From: CAJQQY01 sp045104975
GTDB lineage: Bacteria; Bacteroidota; Bacteroidia; Chitinophagales; Saprospiraceae
Length of the DNA: 64,000 nucleotides
Direction: 5' to 3'
Assembly: GCA_045104975.1 (NCBI GenBank)
Contig: JBGCCY010000100.1
Span: 39,257-103,256, forward strand
Shown here: positions 48,561 through 58,006 of the stretch, piece after piece
Position numbering within the stretch: position 1 is the first letter of the stretch
How the letters are laid out: every line of letters starts with the position of its first letter
Translations under genes and position numbers: made by a program
Notes under the pieces: generated by a model
Database searches by the model: none
What the model saw: only the letters and a program-made list of their open reading frames with translations
What the model was told of the DNA's origin: nothing

Positions 48561-49550
48561 TCAATATCCCCAAACGAGATAAGTAGCTCCCCAAGTAAAT
48601 CCTCCACCAAAAGCAGCAAGAATTATTTTATCTCCTTTTTTCAATTGACTTTCATAATCCCACAAACAAAGTGGTAACGTTCCGGCAGTTGTATTTCCAT
48701 ATTTCTGGATATTCATCATTACTTTTTTCATCGGAAAATCTAATTGACTCGCAACTGAAGTGATGATTCGAATATTAGCTTGATGTGGCACTAGCCAAGT
48801 AACATCATCATTTTTCAATTTATTTCTTTTCATTACATCTTTGATCGCTCCAGACATTCCTTTGACCGCAGCTTTAAAAACTGGACGACCTTCCTGAAAA
48901 ACATATTGCTCTCCTGCAGCTAGTGTTTCAGGTGTGTGAGGCTTGAGTGAACCTCCCGCAGCCATATTCAAATACTCTCGTCCCGAACCATCTGACTTCA
49001 AAACAGAGTCTTGAACTCCTATTGCTTCTTCCGTTGGTTCAAGCATAACTGCTCCTCCTCCGTCACCAAAAATGATACAAGTCGACCGATCTTTATAATT
49101 AATAATAGATGACATCATATCTAATCCTACGATAACAACTTTTTTATGAGATCCCGATTCTACAAATTTAGCCCCTGTAGTTAAAGCATATAAAAACCCT
49201 GAACAAGCAGCATTGATATCAAATCCAAAAGAATTTTTGGCACCTACTTTATCAGCAATAGTATTAGCTGTATCTGGAAAAACTCGATCACCAGTAATTG
49301 TTGCACAAATCAACATGTCCACTTCTTCTGGTTTGGTATTCGTTTTTTCCAATAAACCTTTGACCATTTCTACCCCCATATCTGAGGCGGCCCAACCTTC
49401 TTTTTTTAGAATTCGACGCTCTTTGATTCCAGTTCTACTCTGAATCCATTCGTCGTTGGTGTCGACCATGGTTTCGAGTTCCTTGTTCGTCAAAACATAA
49501 TCTGGCACATAGCCGTGAACACCTGTGATAGTTGCGAATTTTTTTGACAT
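48561..49550 (-). CDS. fabH: Beta-ketoacyl-ACP synthase III
   Basis: A 329-residue enzyme with the complete catalytic triad: Cys116 (INAACSGFLYAL), His256 (VPHQANIRI) and Asn286 (KYGNTTAGTLPL). The N-terminal GVHGYVPDYVLTN and GIKERR also fit. It condenses acetyl-CoA, or branched or propionyl starters, with malonyl-ACP to start fatty-acid synthesis. It stands alone rather than in the usual plsX-fabH cluster. A 42-bp inverted repeat of the heptamer type lies 122 bp upstream. Confidence 0.95.
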   Translation of the reverse strand: MSKKFATITGVHGYVPDYVLTNKELETMVDTNDEWIQSRTGIKERRILKKEGWAASDMGVEMVKGLLEKTNTKPEEVDMLICATITGDRVFPDTANTIADKVGAKNSFGFDINAACSGFLYALTTGAKFVESGSHKKVVIVGLDMMSSIINYKDRSTCIIFGDGGGAVMLEPTEEAIGVQDSVLKSDGSGREYLNMAAGGSLKPHTPETLAAGEQYVFQEGRPVFKAAVKGMSGAIKDVMKRNKLKNDDVTWLVPHQANIRIITSVASQLDFPMKKVMMNIQKYGNTTAGTLPLCLWDYESQLKKGDKIILAAFGGGFTWGATYLVWGY

Positions 49551-49671
49551 GGTTTTATCTATGATTGTTTAATAAAAATCGGTCGCAAGGTAACGAAAAA
49601 GGAGGAAGTGGGGAAATGGAAGAAGCAGAATGTTTTTTAAAGATTTGGTTTTGGAAATCGTAAATAAAGGA

Positions 49672-49777
49672 GTATTGAGTATTGGAATTTTGCCTTTCGG
49701 CAATTGGGTATTGGGAGTCCCCATTATCGTCATCTCAATACTCAATTGCCGAAAGGCAAAATCCCAATACTCAATAC
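49672..49777. repeat. Heptamer-type inverted repeat, 42-nt arms (40 of 42 paired)
   Basis: Left arm 49672-49713 and right arm 49736-49777 pair except at two positions, with a 22-nt loop. Words of 7 bp are obvious: GTATTGA/GTATTGG at the start and CAATACT/CAATTGC in the right arm. The centre of each arm holds the palindrome TTGCCTTTCGGCAA. It is the best preserved element of its kind in the window. Confidence 0.85.
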
Positions 49778-49907
49778 CAAAAATAAATACTACAAATTAA
49801 ATATTAAAAAAAATCATAAATGGTATGTTGTTTGTATATGTAGTCATGTATTCAATTTTAAACTACTATGAGAAAGTCAGGCGATGAATGAACATCCCCC
49901 CGTTCAT

Positions 49908-50135
49908 TCAGCCATGAATTTTAAGTTTAAAAAATAATAACAACATTTCCATTATCTCCCACAACTCATTTCCATAATTGAGATCATCCAAATTAGATGG
50001 ATGCACTTTTAGATAATTTTGAATGATTTGAAATCTACTTTTTTTTGATTTTTTTTCAACCAAAACACAATTGATTAATTCCTTTTTTTTATAAAAATCT
50101 GGAAACCAATCATTTAATAAAAGTACAAACATCAA
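49908..50135 (-). CDS. Doubtful small ORF (75 aa)
   Basis: The frame encodes a mixed sequence (LLNDWFPDFYKKKELINCVL, HPSNLDDLNYGNELWEIMEM) with plausible composition and a hydrophobic end (LLLFFKLKIHG). It might be a gene remnant. There is no promoter, no recognised domain, and AT-rich DNA yields such frames by chance. Confidence 0.2.
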   Translation of the reverse strand: MMFVLLLNDWFPDFYKKKELINCVLVEKKSKKSRFQIIQNYLKVHPSNLDDLNYGNELWEIMEMLLLFFKLKIHG

Positions 50136-50172
50136 TAATGATATATATTTTTTACACTAAAAAACAAGCATT

Positions 50173-51303
50173 ATGAGGTCACTAACTTTCTTATTGCTGG
50201 CAAGTTTGCTTTTAATGTCGGCTAAAAATCCACCATCAGAGGGAATCGAATTTTTTCAAGGTTCTTTCTCTTCTGCTAAAGTAAAAGCATCGGAAGAAGG
50301 TAAATTATTCTTCTTAGATTTTACTGCAAGTTGGTGCACACCTTGTCAATGGATGGAAGAAACTACATTTACAGATCCAACTTTAGCAGCCTATGTAAAA
50401 GAAAATTACGTGGCGCTCCAAGTAGATATTGATGACTTTGATGGCTTTGCCTTGAAGCAAAAATATAATATTCAAATACTACCATCATTACTCGTTTTTA
50501 ATTCTTCAGGACTCCTTTTAGGACAATACCAAGAGTCTCTTTCACCTTCTAATATGTTGGCTATTTTGCAACAATATGATCAACCTGTGAATCGAATGGC
50601 AGCTCGTCCATCGAGAGCTAGAATTTCACAAGTTACTGATAGAAAACAATTAGCTCCAAAAGTAAGAAAGACTCAACCTCAGGTTTCCATTCCAGTTACT
50701 GAAGCAACTGTTGCTCAAGAAAAAGTGGATTTACCTTCTACTTTTATGGTCAGCCAACCAGCTACAACTACGATAGATTATACTTCCAATCGCCCAACAG
50801 CCATAGGAAATATTTCAAGAAATAGATTGGTCAAAAAGAAAGATAAACAACTCGTTTCTTTCGAAGAGAACAATCAAAAAATGCAACCAAACTTACGTAC
50901 TATGCCTACTACGATTCCAACTCAAGAAGATTATTTTGAGGATGAAATCGAGGAAGCGCCAACTCTAACAAAAGAGAAACCTTATGCTCATGTTTCGAAC
51001 CTAGATCTCAATCTGGATAGTGGTGAGGGATTGTACAGATTTAATGTACTACGCCAACATTCAACAGGATTTAGTGTTCAAGTGGGCGCTTACGCAGAGT
51101 ATAGCAATGTCTTGCAACAAGCATCTTTGTTTCAACAACAATTTGATGAGCCAGTCATTGTTCATATCTCTAAAAACAGAAACCGGACCTTGTATAAATT
51201 GATGCTCGGGGAGTTTGATACTCGAACTGCAGCAATAGATTTTATGAGAACGGTTCAAGCAAAGGGACTGGAAGGTCTGATTAAAGATCTTTCCAACCAT
51301 TAA
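50173..51303 (+). CDS. Secreted thioredoxin-fold protein with C-terminal SPOR domain
   Basis: A 376-residue protein with a signal peptide (MRSLTFLLLASLLLMSA). Residues 25-135 are a thioredoxin domain with active site ASWCTPCQWME, a DsbD-gamma/thioredoxin-7-like dithiol. A long Pro/Gln/Thr-rich disordered linker (about 140-280) follows, then a SPOR domain (about 295-370, GFSVQVGAYAEYSNVLQQAS, LYKLMLGEFDTRTAAIDFM). SPOR domains bind peptidoglycan lacking stem peptides at division sites, so this would place a disulfide reductase or oxidase at the septum. The fusion is unusual. Single gene with a terminator after it. Confidence 0.82.
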   Translation: MRSLTFLLLASLLLMSAKNPPSEGIEFFQGSFSSAKVKASEEGKLFFLDFTASWCTPCQWMEETTFTDPTLAAYVKENYVALQVDIDDFDGFALKQKYNIQILPSLLVFNSSGLLLGQYQESLSPSNMLAILQQYDQPVNRMAARPSRARISQVTDRKQLAPKVRKTQPQVSIPVTEATVAQEKVDLPSTFMVSQPATTTIDYTSNRPTAIGNISRNRLVKKKDKQLVSFEENNQKMQPNLRTMPTTIPTQEDYFEDEIEEAPTLTKEKPYAHVSNLDLNLDSGEGLYRFNVLRQHSTGFSVQVGAYAEYSNVLQQASLFQQQFDEPVIVHISKNRNRTLYKLMLGEFDTRTAAIDFMRTVQAKGLEGLIKDLSNH

Positions 51304-51328
51304 AACTAATTTGCTTAGGAAACGAATT

Positions 51329-51365
51329 AGGGGGAGGAAGCTTAGCTTTCTTCCCTTTTTTTTTG
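51329..51365 (+). terminator. Intrinsic terminator
   Basis: GGGAGGAAGC pairs imperfectly with GCTTTCTTCCC across a TTA loop, followed by ten T. Confidence 0.7.
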
Positions 51366-51372
51366 AAAAAAC

Positions 51373-51412
51373 TTGAATATCCAATATCGAACAAGGAATA
51401 TTGGATATTCAA
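51373..51412. repeat. Inverted repeat of heptamer type, 15-bp arms
   Basis: TTGAATATCCAATAT (51373-51387) and its exact complement (51398-51412) with a 10-nt loop; internal words GAATATC/CAATATC are spaced by 7 bp. It ends 12 bp before the -7 box of hutI. Confidence 0.7.
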
Positions 51413-51424
51413 ATTTTCAATTCC

Positions 51425-51432
51425 TACTTTTG
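51425..51432 (+). promoter_or_regulatory. Predicted -7 box of hutI
   Basis: TACTTTTG, a perfect TAnnTTTG, lies 13 bp before the ATG, with TTGG 20 bp further upstream (51401-51404) as a possible -33 box. It implies a very short leader. The -33 box lies inside the right arm of the preceding inverted repeat. Confidence 0.55.
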
Positions 51433-51445
51433 ACAAAAAAAAATC

Positions 51446-52672
51446 ATGCTGATAAAAAATATCAAAACATTAGTTGGTGTCGATGAAAATTTCTGCAAAG
51501 TGAAAAAAGGAGCAGAGATGAAAAATCTCCCAACTATCGACAATGCTTGGTTATTGATTGAGAAAAATAAAATTGCAGATTTTGGAAAAATGGAAACTTG
51601 CCCAGAACGAAATGATGAAGAAATTGATGTAACTGGAAAAATGGTTTTTCCTTCTTGGTGTGATTCTCATACTCATTTAGTTTTTGCTGGAAGTCGAGAA
51701 GGAGAATTTCGAGATCGAATCGAAGGACTTTCGTACGAAGAAATTGCTAGGCGTGGTGGAGGTATTTTAAATTCTGCCAAACGACTTAGAGTAACCTCTG
51801 AGGAAGATTTATTGGAGCAAGCATGGAATCGATTGGAGGAAGTGAAAAATTTTGGAACTGGAGTAATTGAAATAAAAAGTGGTTATGGACTTAGTGTTGA
51901 AAGTGAGCTAAAAATGCTTCGGGTTATTCGAAAATTAAAAGCCATTTCTCCTCTAAAAATTAAAGCTACATTTTTAGGAGCACATGCTCTACCACCAGAG
52001 TTTAAAGAAAATAGAAACGGGTATATCAACCTGATTATCAACGATTTACTTCCTCAAATCGCAGACGAAGGCTTGGCAGATTATATTGATGTTTTTTGTG
52101 AAAAAGTAGCTTTCTCTCCAGCTGAAACAGAACAGATTATGGAAGCTGGTAAGAAGTATAATTTGAAACCAAAGATTCATACCAACCAATTTAATTGTAT
52201 GGGAGGAATCGAAGCAAGTGTAAAACATGGAGCTATTTCTGTCGATCATTTAGAAGTAGTTAATGATGCAGAAATTGAGGTTTTAAAAAACTCCAATACG
52301 ATGGCGACCTTGTTGCCTTCTGCTCCATTTTTCATCAATGACCATTATCCTCCTGCGAGGAAATTAATTGATGCAGGTTTGCCTGTGGCTTTAGCAACTG
52401 ATTTTAATCCTGGGTCTACACCTTCGGGAAGAATGTCCTTTGTGGTTTCTTTGGCTTGTATCAAAATGAGAATGTTGCCAGAAGAAGCGATCAATGCTGC
52501 CACTATCAATGGAGCAGTTGCATTAGAATTACAAAATGAATTTGGAAGTATCGCAAGGGGGAAAGTAGCGAATATTTTTATATCAAAACCAATGTCTTCC
52601 ATTGCATTTTTGCCTTATTCATTTGGAAGTAATTTGGTGGAAACGGTAATTTTGAATGGAGAGAGGGTTTAA
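51446..52672 (+). CDS. hutI: Imidazolonepropionase
   Basis: A 408-residue amidohydrolase of normal length. The metal site HxH appears in CDSHTHLVFAGSREGEFRDR, with further ligands in IKIHTNQF and SVDHLEVV and the conserved ALATDFNPGS. It opens the imidazolone ring in histidine degradation, giving N-formimino-glutamate. The rest of the hut pathway is not in the window; single-gene placement is common in Bacteroidota. A perfect -7 box and a hairpin repeat precede it. Confidence 0.93.
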   Translation: MLIKNIKTLVGVDENFCKVKKGAEMKNLPTIDNAWLLIEKNKIADFGKMETCPERNDEEIDVTGKMVFPSWCDSHTHLVFAGSREGEFRDRIEGLSYEEIARRGGGILNSAKRLRVTSEEDLLEQAWNRLEEVKNFGTGVIEIKSGYGLSVESELKMLRVIRKLKAISPLKIKATFLGAHALPPEFKENRNGYINLIINDLLPQIADEGLADYIDVFCEKVAFSPAETEQIMEAGKKYNLKPKIHTNQFNCMGGIEASVKHGAISVDHLEVVNDAEIEVLKNSNTMATLLPSAPFFINDHYPPARKLIDAGLPVALATDFNPGSTPSGRMSFVVSLACIKMRMLPEEAINAATINGAVALELQNEFGSIARGKVANIFISKPMSSIAFLPYSFGSNLVETVILNGERV

Positions 52673-53170
52673 TCAGGTAATCAAGGTTGCACATTTAGTC
52701 TGATTTTCTGATAAACTATTTAACGAATTCTCCTTTTTAAAACTTGGCAAAATAGTTGATTTTAAAGAGTATTCCCCTTTCATAACTAGATACCTACCAA
52801 AATAAATCATCTCAGAGAAAGTGATGATTTGCCTATTATTTTGCATAACCTTTGAGCAATATTTGGGGTTGAAAATCGTTATTTATGCGATCTTCAAAAG
52901 AAGGCTTTTTGTATGGATTTTTTAAAAAAAATATTTTTGCCAGATATCCGTCAAAACCTTTAAACCTGAGACTAACGAGGGCAGCTAAATATTCCAAGAC
53001 AGCATCTCTGATTTAAATGATTTTTTCGAAAAAAAATACATTAGAGAAAACCTCCATTCCTTTAATCTAAATTAGAATTGTTCATAACCTATTCCTATTT
53101 TTGTGCTTTTATTGCGCTTAAAGTTTTAGGTACGTTTTATAAAAAATAAATTAACTGATCCTAATTCCCC
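52673..53170. other. 500-bp intergenic region with promoter
   Basis: AT-rich, no ORF. TATTTTTG at 53096-53103 is a perfect TAnnTTTG box, about 68 bp before the start of the next gene. No heptamer-type repeat was seen. Confidence 0.5.
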
Positions 53171-56100
53171 ATGGTTTCAAAAAATAATAACTTAAAAATG
53201 TTAAAACGTTTATTCCCAATCACCTTGCTAACATTTATGGCGACGGTTGCTTTTGCTCAAAATCCAAGACCTATTCAGGTGGAAAAAGTAATTTCAGATC
53301 CCAACCAAGAATCAATCTTAGCATGTCCTCCTGGAATGCAAAACTTTGCAGGAACAGTTTCTCTTGGAACTTTTACAGGATCAAGTAATGATATAAACTT
53401 AAATACAATGTATTTATGTCTAGGAGATCAAGTTGAAATTATCCATAATGGAGATTTCGATCTTTCAGGTGATCCCGCTCCTGCTACAACTCCTGGAATT
53501 GGATATGCATTTTATGATTGTGCACCAACTGTTGATGGTCCTGATTTGATCACAATTACAACAACTGATGCTTGTCTTTATCAAAATCCAACTTTTGGAA
53601 ATCCTCCAGTAGCGAATATTGGTCCAAATAATATTTGGGTAGCCACTTCTACTGTTAATATGCAAGACTTGGATATTGAAAATACTGGAGCTTTACAAGA
53701 TGGATTTAACAATGGTAATCCTGTTCAATTTTGGTTTTCTCCAATTACTTTAGATGAGTTCGCAACTCAAGGATATGAGAATAGTGGGTCATGTGTTAAT
53801 TCAAATGTCAATGCTGCATTTTCAGTAGTTTACCTAAATGAAATTACAGCTACCAATCAACAAACCTCTGGAACGTTCGGAGCTGGTTCTGATTTAAGTA
53901 ATTGTATAGGAACATTTGAACTAAATGGTGGACTTCCAGAATTTGATTCCAATGAGTCTTATAATATTTCCATTACTTTAAATGGGAATCCTTCTGTTAC
54001 CGGTTCTTTGATTAGTGTAATAAATGGTTTAGCTAAGTTTCAAATATTTGAACCTGGACTGTATGACATTTCAATAACAGATGGAAAAGCATGTCCTGCC
54101 AACTTTCAAATGGATATGTCAGGATGTACTGCCTTAGGAACAAATATTGCTGATGTAACAGCACTTCCTGCTACAACGGTTTGTGTTCCTTTTTTCGCAC
54201 AAGACTTTACTGATATCTTTTCTTTTCAATATACTATTCATTGGGATCCTACAATATTATCATTTGCGAATGCAAATTTTGTAAATCCTGATTTAAATAA
54301 TTTGGACTTGAATTTCAACACAGTTGGAGCAGATGGATTAGCAACTTCTTTCTTTTATGATTTTGGAAGTGGGGCTACCTTAACTATTCCTGATGGTGAC
54401 CCACTTTTTGAGATATGTTTTAATGTACTTGGCCCTGTTGGCTCAATGAGTCCAATCACAATAGATGGTGATCCAACCATCATTGATGTTTATAATGGAA
54501 ACAATGTTTATTTAGGATTTGTTTCAAACACAGGTTCCGTAACAATCGTAAATCAAGCAATCTTCGACATTACTATTACTCCAAATGATGTAAGTTGTAA
54601 TGGACTTTCTGATGGAAGTATTGATTTTACTGTAAATGTTCCAAGTAATGGAACCGCACCATATAATATTGGATATTCAGAAGTGGGTAACCCTACTAAT
54701 AATGGTTCAATTACCGGAGTTAATGATGGTGAAATGGTTACTCAACCTGGTTTGCCAGCTGGAACTTATGCCTTAACTATTGCAGATTCAAGTGTTCCTC
54801 CCGTGGTAGATTTAGATACTATTGTAATTGATGAACCACCAATTTTAGGAGCGAGTATTTCTGTTTCACAACCTATTTTGTGTTTTGGAGATACCAATGG
54901 TTCTTTTACTGCTGATGTAATTGTCGGTGGAGTAATAGTTTCTAATCCTGGTCCTGAATATACTTTTTTATGGACTCCAGGGAACATTGCTACTCAAACT
55001 ATTTCAAATGTTAATCCTGCATTAGGAACATATGCAGTTACCATCACCGATGGAAATATGTGTACCGCAGTTGCAAGTACGACTCCTTCACAACCTTCTG
55101 AATTAACAGTAGGTGTAATGGTTACAGATGCTGCTTGTTCCGGAATTGATAATGGAGAAATTGAAGCAACTGGAATGGGTGGAGTTGTTGCAGGAGATTA
55201 TACCTATGCATGGAGTTCGACTCCAACTCAAACTACTCAAATTGCTACTAACCTTGGAATTGGAACTTATACGGTTACGATTACTGATGATAATATGTGT
55301 ACTGCAACTGCCACAGGTACGGTAAGTGCAGCAACTATAATTTTTGCAAATTCAGTTGTTTCTGATGTACAATGTAATGGTGCAGATGATGGAGCTATCT
55401 TTCATGCACCAAGTGTAATTGGAGTAAATAACGGAGGGTACACTTATCAATGGTCACCCAATGTTTCAAACATAAGTAGTGCTTCGCCACTTGCTCCAGG
55501 AACATATACCACCACAATTACTGATGCACTAGGTTGTAATATTGATACTACAATTACTATCGCTGAACCTGATGCACTAGTCATTGATGGAATCGTAAAT
55601 ACAACTGATGAAACATGTGCAGTAGGTGGGAACGATGGAACAGCTTCCGTCAATATTATTGGAGGATCGCCATTTCCTGATGGAAGTTATACTTATACTT
55701 GGACTTGTTGTGCAGGTGTAGATGCTAATTCAGTCAATAATGTTCCTCAAGGAAATTATATCGTCACTATAGAAGATGCTAATAATTGTAGTGTTGCCGC
55801 TCCATTTACGATTAATCCTCCGACACCTCCTATGATTGTTTCTTTTGATTCAATTCCTGTACCGTGTCCATCTTCTACTACTGGAGAATTGACTGTAAAT
55901 GCAGTTGAAGGAAATACACCTATCACAGGTTACGCTTGGACATTTCCAAATGGAACAAATGCTAATGGTCAAACTATTAGTAACCTTGGTCCTGGAACTT
56001 ATACGGTAACAGTTACTGCTGCTGATGGTTGTGTAGCTATTGACTCTGCAACACTTTTCGCACCTGAACAATTATTGTTAGTTCAAACTTTACCAACTGA

Positions 56101-57823
56101 TCCTTCTTGCTTTGGGTTAGCTGATGGAACAGCTACAGTTCAAATGTCAGGAGGTACCATGCCGTATGCTTATCAATGGTCTACCAATGCAGGTAGTTCA
56201 ACAAATTCAGCAGTTCCTAATTTACCTTCTGGAACTTATACTGTAACTATAACAGATGACAATTTGTGTGATCAAGTAGTAACCGAAGTAGTCTTAGAAG
56301 ATCCAGCAGAAATTGATATTGTTTTTACAGATAGTGATGGTGTAAGTTGTTTTGGGCAAACAATTGATTGCGATGGTACTGCCTCAGCTATAGCATCTGG
56401 AGGAGGTGCTGGTTCTAACGTTTACACTTATTCTTGGTCATCTGGAGAAATAGAAGCTGATGTAAGTAGTACAGCAGTTCAGCTTTGTCAAGGAATCCAA
56501 TATGTAACTGTATCTGACGGTAACAATTGTTTCGCAATAGACTCCATAATAATTTCTGCGCCACCTCCTTTAGGAATTAACCCAACATTAAATGAACCTA
56601 CTTGCTTTGGTGAATCGGATGGTTCAATTACTGCCAATGGAACAGGTGGAAATCCTGCCTATACTTTTGAATGGGAGAATGGAACTACAGATATAACTTT
56701 AGCAAATATTCCTGCTGGCGATTATCCAGTTACGGTTACTGATATGAATGGATGTGAGTTTGATACCATTGTTATGCTAGGCGAACCTGAGTTATTAGTT
56801 GCCTTTATTGACAGTACTGAAAATATAACTTGTAGTGGAGACGCTGACGGTTTTATCCAAGTAGATTTTACTGGAGGAAACGGCGACCCAATGACTTATT
56901 CTTGGTCAGGTGGATTAACCAGTACGACCAATACAGTAAGTAGTTTAGCACCTGGAACCTATACAGTTACAGTCGAAGATGTCAATGGTTGTTCAGCTGA
57001 AGTGAGTCAAGTAATTACGGAACCTATTCCTGTTTTTGGATTTATTCCAACACCTGAAGAACCTATTTGTAATGGTGACCAAACTTTATTAACAGTAGAA
57101 ACTGCTGGTGGTGGAGTTGGTGGACCTTATACTTTTTCTATTGATGGAGGACCTGCGCAAAATATTGGAACTGCCATTAGTGTATTTGCAGGAGATCATG
57201 TCGTTGAAATTTCTGATGGAAATGGATGTACTTATACCGAAGATATTTTTATCAATCAACCACCTCCAATCATCGTTAACCTTGGACCAGATGTTGAAAT
57301 TCAATTAGGTGAATCGATTCAATTAAATGCCATTTTATCTGGAAGTAATGTTCCAATCGATTCGATCATTTGGACACCAATGATTTTTGATTCGACTTCT
57401 TGTATGAATTGTTTAAACCCTACGGTATCTCCACTTGACGATCAAGTTTATACCGTTGAGATTTTTGATATCAATGGTTGTAATGGAAGTGATGATATTT
57501 TAGTAGAAGTAGATAAAAATAGAAATGTTTATATCCCTAATGTTTTCACTCCAAATGGAGATGGATACAATGATGAATTCCAAGTTTTTTCTGGACCTGG
57601 AGTAACTCAAATTAATTCTATGCAAATATTTGATCGATGGGGAGAAGTAGTTTTTGAAAGAAATAATTTATCTCCTTCAGCATTCCCAGATGTTGCAAAT
57701 GGATGGGATGGTAGATTCAGAGGAAAGATTATGAACCCAGGAGTTTTTATCTATTTAATTGAAGTAACATTTGATGATGGTATTACTTTATTATACCGAG
57801 GTGATTTGACTTTGCTTCATTAA
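53171..57823 (+). CDS. Giant SprB-repeat/cohesin adhesin with type B T9SS C-terminal domain
   Basis: A 1550-residue surface protein. Signal peptide ends TFMATVAFAQ (a second ATG at 53198 is possible). Residues about 320-460 are a cohesin-like domain (PATTVCVPFFAQDFTDIFSF, YTIHWDPTILSFANANF, PLFEICFNVLG). About eleven SprB-type repeats follow, each with the pattern Cys-x-Gly-xx-(D/N)-G (VSCNGLSDGSIDF, CFGESDGSITANGTGGNPAY, CSGDADGFIQVDF) and ending YTVTITD-like. The last 90 residues are the type B CTD (YIPNVFTPNGDGYNDEFQVF, IFDRWGEVVFE, GWDGRFRGK, PGVFIYLIEVTFDDG). Related SprB proteins are mobile gliding adhesins; a dockerin partner is not seen. Confidence 0.88.
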   Translation: MVSKNNNLKMLKRLFPITLLTFMATVAFAQNPRPIQVEKVISDPNQESILACPPGMQNFAGTVSLGTFTGSSNDINLNTMYLCLGDQVEIIHNGDFDLSGDPAPATTPGIGYAFYDCAPTVDGPDLITITTTDACLYQNPTFGNPPVANIGPNNIWVATSTVNMQDLDIENTGALQDGFNNGNPVQFWFSPITLDEFATQGYENSGSCVNSNVNAAFSVVYLNEITATNQQTSGTFGAGSDLSNCIGTFELNGGLPEFDSNESYNISITLNGNPSVTGSLISVINGLAKFQIFEPGLYDISITDGKACPANFQMDMSGCTALGTNIADVTALPATTVCVPFFAQDFTDIFSFQYTIHWDPTILSFANANFVNPDLNNLDLNFNTVGADGLATSFFYDFGSGATLTIPDGDPLFEICFNVLGPVGSMSPITIDGDPTIIDVYNGNNVYLGFVSNTGSVTIVNQAIFDITITPNDVSCNGLSDGSIDFTVNVPSNGTAPYNIGYSEVGNPTNNGSITGVNDGEMVTQPGLPAGTYALTIADSSVPPVVDLDTIVIDEPPILGASISVSQPILCFGDTNGSFTADVIVGGVIVSNPGPEYTFLWTPGNIATQTISNVNPALGTYAVTITDGNMCTAVASTTPSQPSELTVGVMVTDAACSGIDNGEIEATGMGGVVAGDYTYAWSSTPTQTTQIATNLGIGTYTVTITDDNMCTATATGTVSAATIIFANSVVSDVQCNGADDGAIFHAPSVIGVNNGGYTYQWSPNVSNISSASPLAPGTYTTTITDALGCNIDTTITIAEPDALVIDGIVNTTDETCAVGGNDGTASVNIIGGSPFPDGSYTYTWTCCAGVDANSVNNVPQGNYIVTIEDANNCSVAAPFTINPPTPPMIVSFDSIPVPCPSSTTGELTVNAVEGNTPITGYAWTFPNGTNANGQTISNLGPGTYTVTVTAADGCVAIDSATLFAPEQLLLVQTLPTDPSCFGLADGTATVQMSGGTMPYAYQWSTNAGSSTNSAVPNLPSGTYTVTITDDNLCDQVVTEVVLEDPAEIDIVFTDSDGVSCFGQTIDCDGTASAIASGGGAGSNVYTYSWSSGEIEADVSSTAVQLCQGIQYVTVSDGNNCFAIDSIIISAPPPLGINPTLNEPTCFGESDGSITANGTGGNPAYTFEWENGTTDITLANIPAGDYPVTVTDMNGCEFDTIVMLGEPELLVAFIDSTENITCSGDADGFIQVDFTGGNGDPMTYSWSGGLTSTTNTVSSLAPGTYTVTVEDVNGCSAEVSQVITEPIPVFGFIPTPEEPICNGDQTLLTVETAGGGVGGPYTFSIDGGPAQNIGTAISVFAGDHVVEISDGNGCTYTEDIFINQPPPIIVNLGPDVEIQLGESIQLNAILSGSNVPIDSIIWTPMIFDSTSCMNCLNPTVSPLDDQVYTVEIFDINGCNGSDDILVEVDKNRNVYIPNVFTPNGDGYNDEFQVFSGPGVTQINSMQIFDRWGEVVFERNNLSPSAFPDVANGWDGRFRGKIMNPGVFIYLIEVTFDDGITLLYRGDLTLLH

Positions 57824-57829
57824 AATTTT

Positions 57830-57870
57830 CGATTGACGATAGACGATTAACGGCCGTTTCTCTGTCGAAA
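57830..57870. repeat. Heptamer-type element
   Basis: GATTGAC/GATAGAC/GATTAAC are three consecutive 7-bp words, followed by GGCCGTTTCTCTG, which matches the element at 324-381 (GGCCGTTTCGCTG). It lies just after the adhesin stop codon. Confidence 0.6.
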
Positions 57871-57888
57871 TATTGGATACAATAAAAA

Positions 57889-57937
57889 AAAGGAAAGCCT
57901 GATTTTCAGTAATTGAAAATCAGGCTTTCCTTTTTGA
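57889..57937. terminator. Bidirectional terminator
   Basis: A 20-bp perfect stem (AAAGGAAAGCCTGATTTTCA, 57889-57908, with 57914-57933) with A- and T-runs outside, between convergent genes. Confidence 0.88.
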
Positions 57938-58006
57938 GGAATGTCTAAATGTGAGTTTGATCAAATTTATAAGCAAAAAAACATCTAGTTTTAATGTCGG
58001 TATTCC

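Larger units (their letters stand above)
49551..50172. other. 620-bp intergenic region
   Basis: It holds the fabH promoter region, the large inverted repeat at 49672-49777 and a doubtful minus-strand frame at 49908-50135. TACCTTGC on the minus strand (about 49583-49590) is an imperfect -7 candidate for fabH. Confidence 0.5.

Noticed and set aside
55128..55325. Alternative-frame ORF inside the adhesin
   Set aside because: Leu-rich product arising from the repeat codon pattern of the SprB region in another frame.
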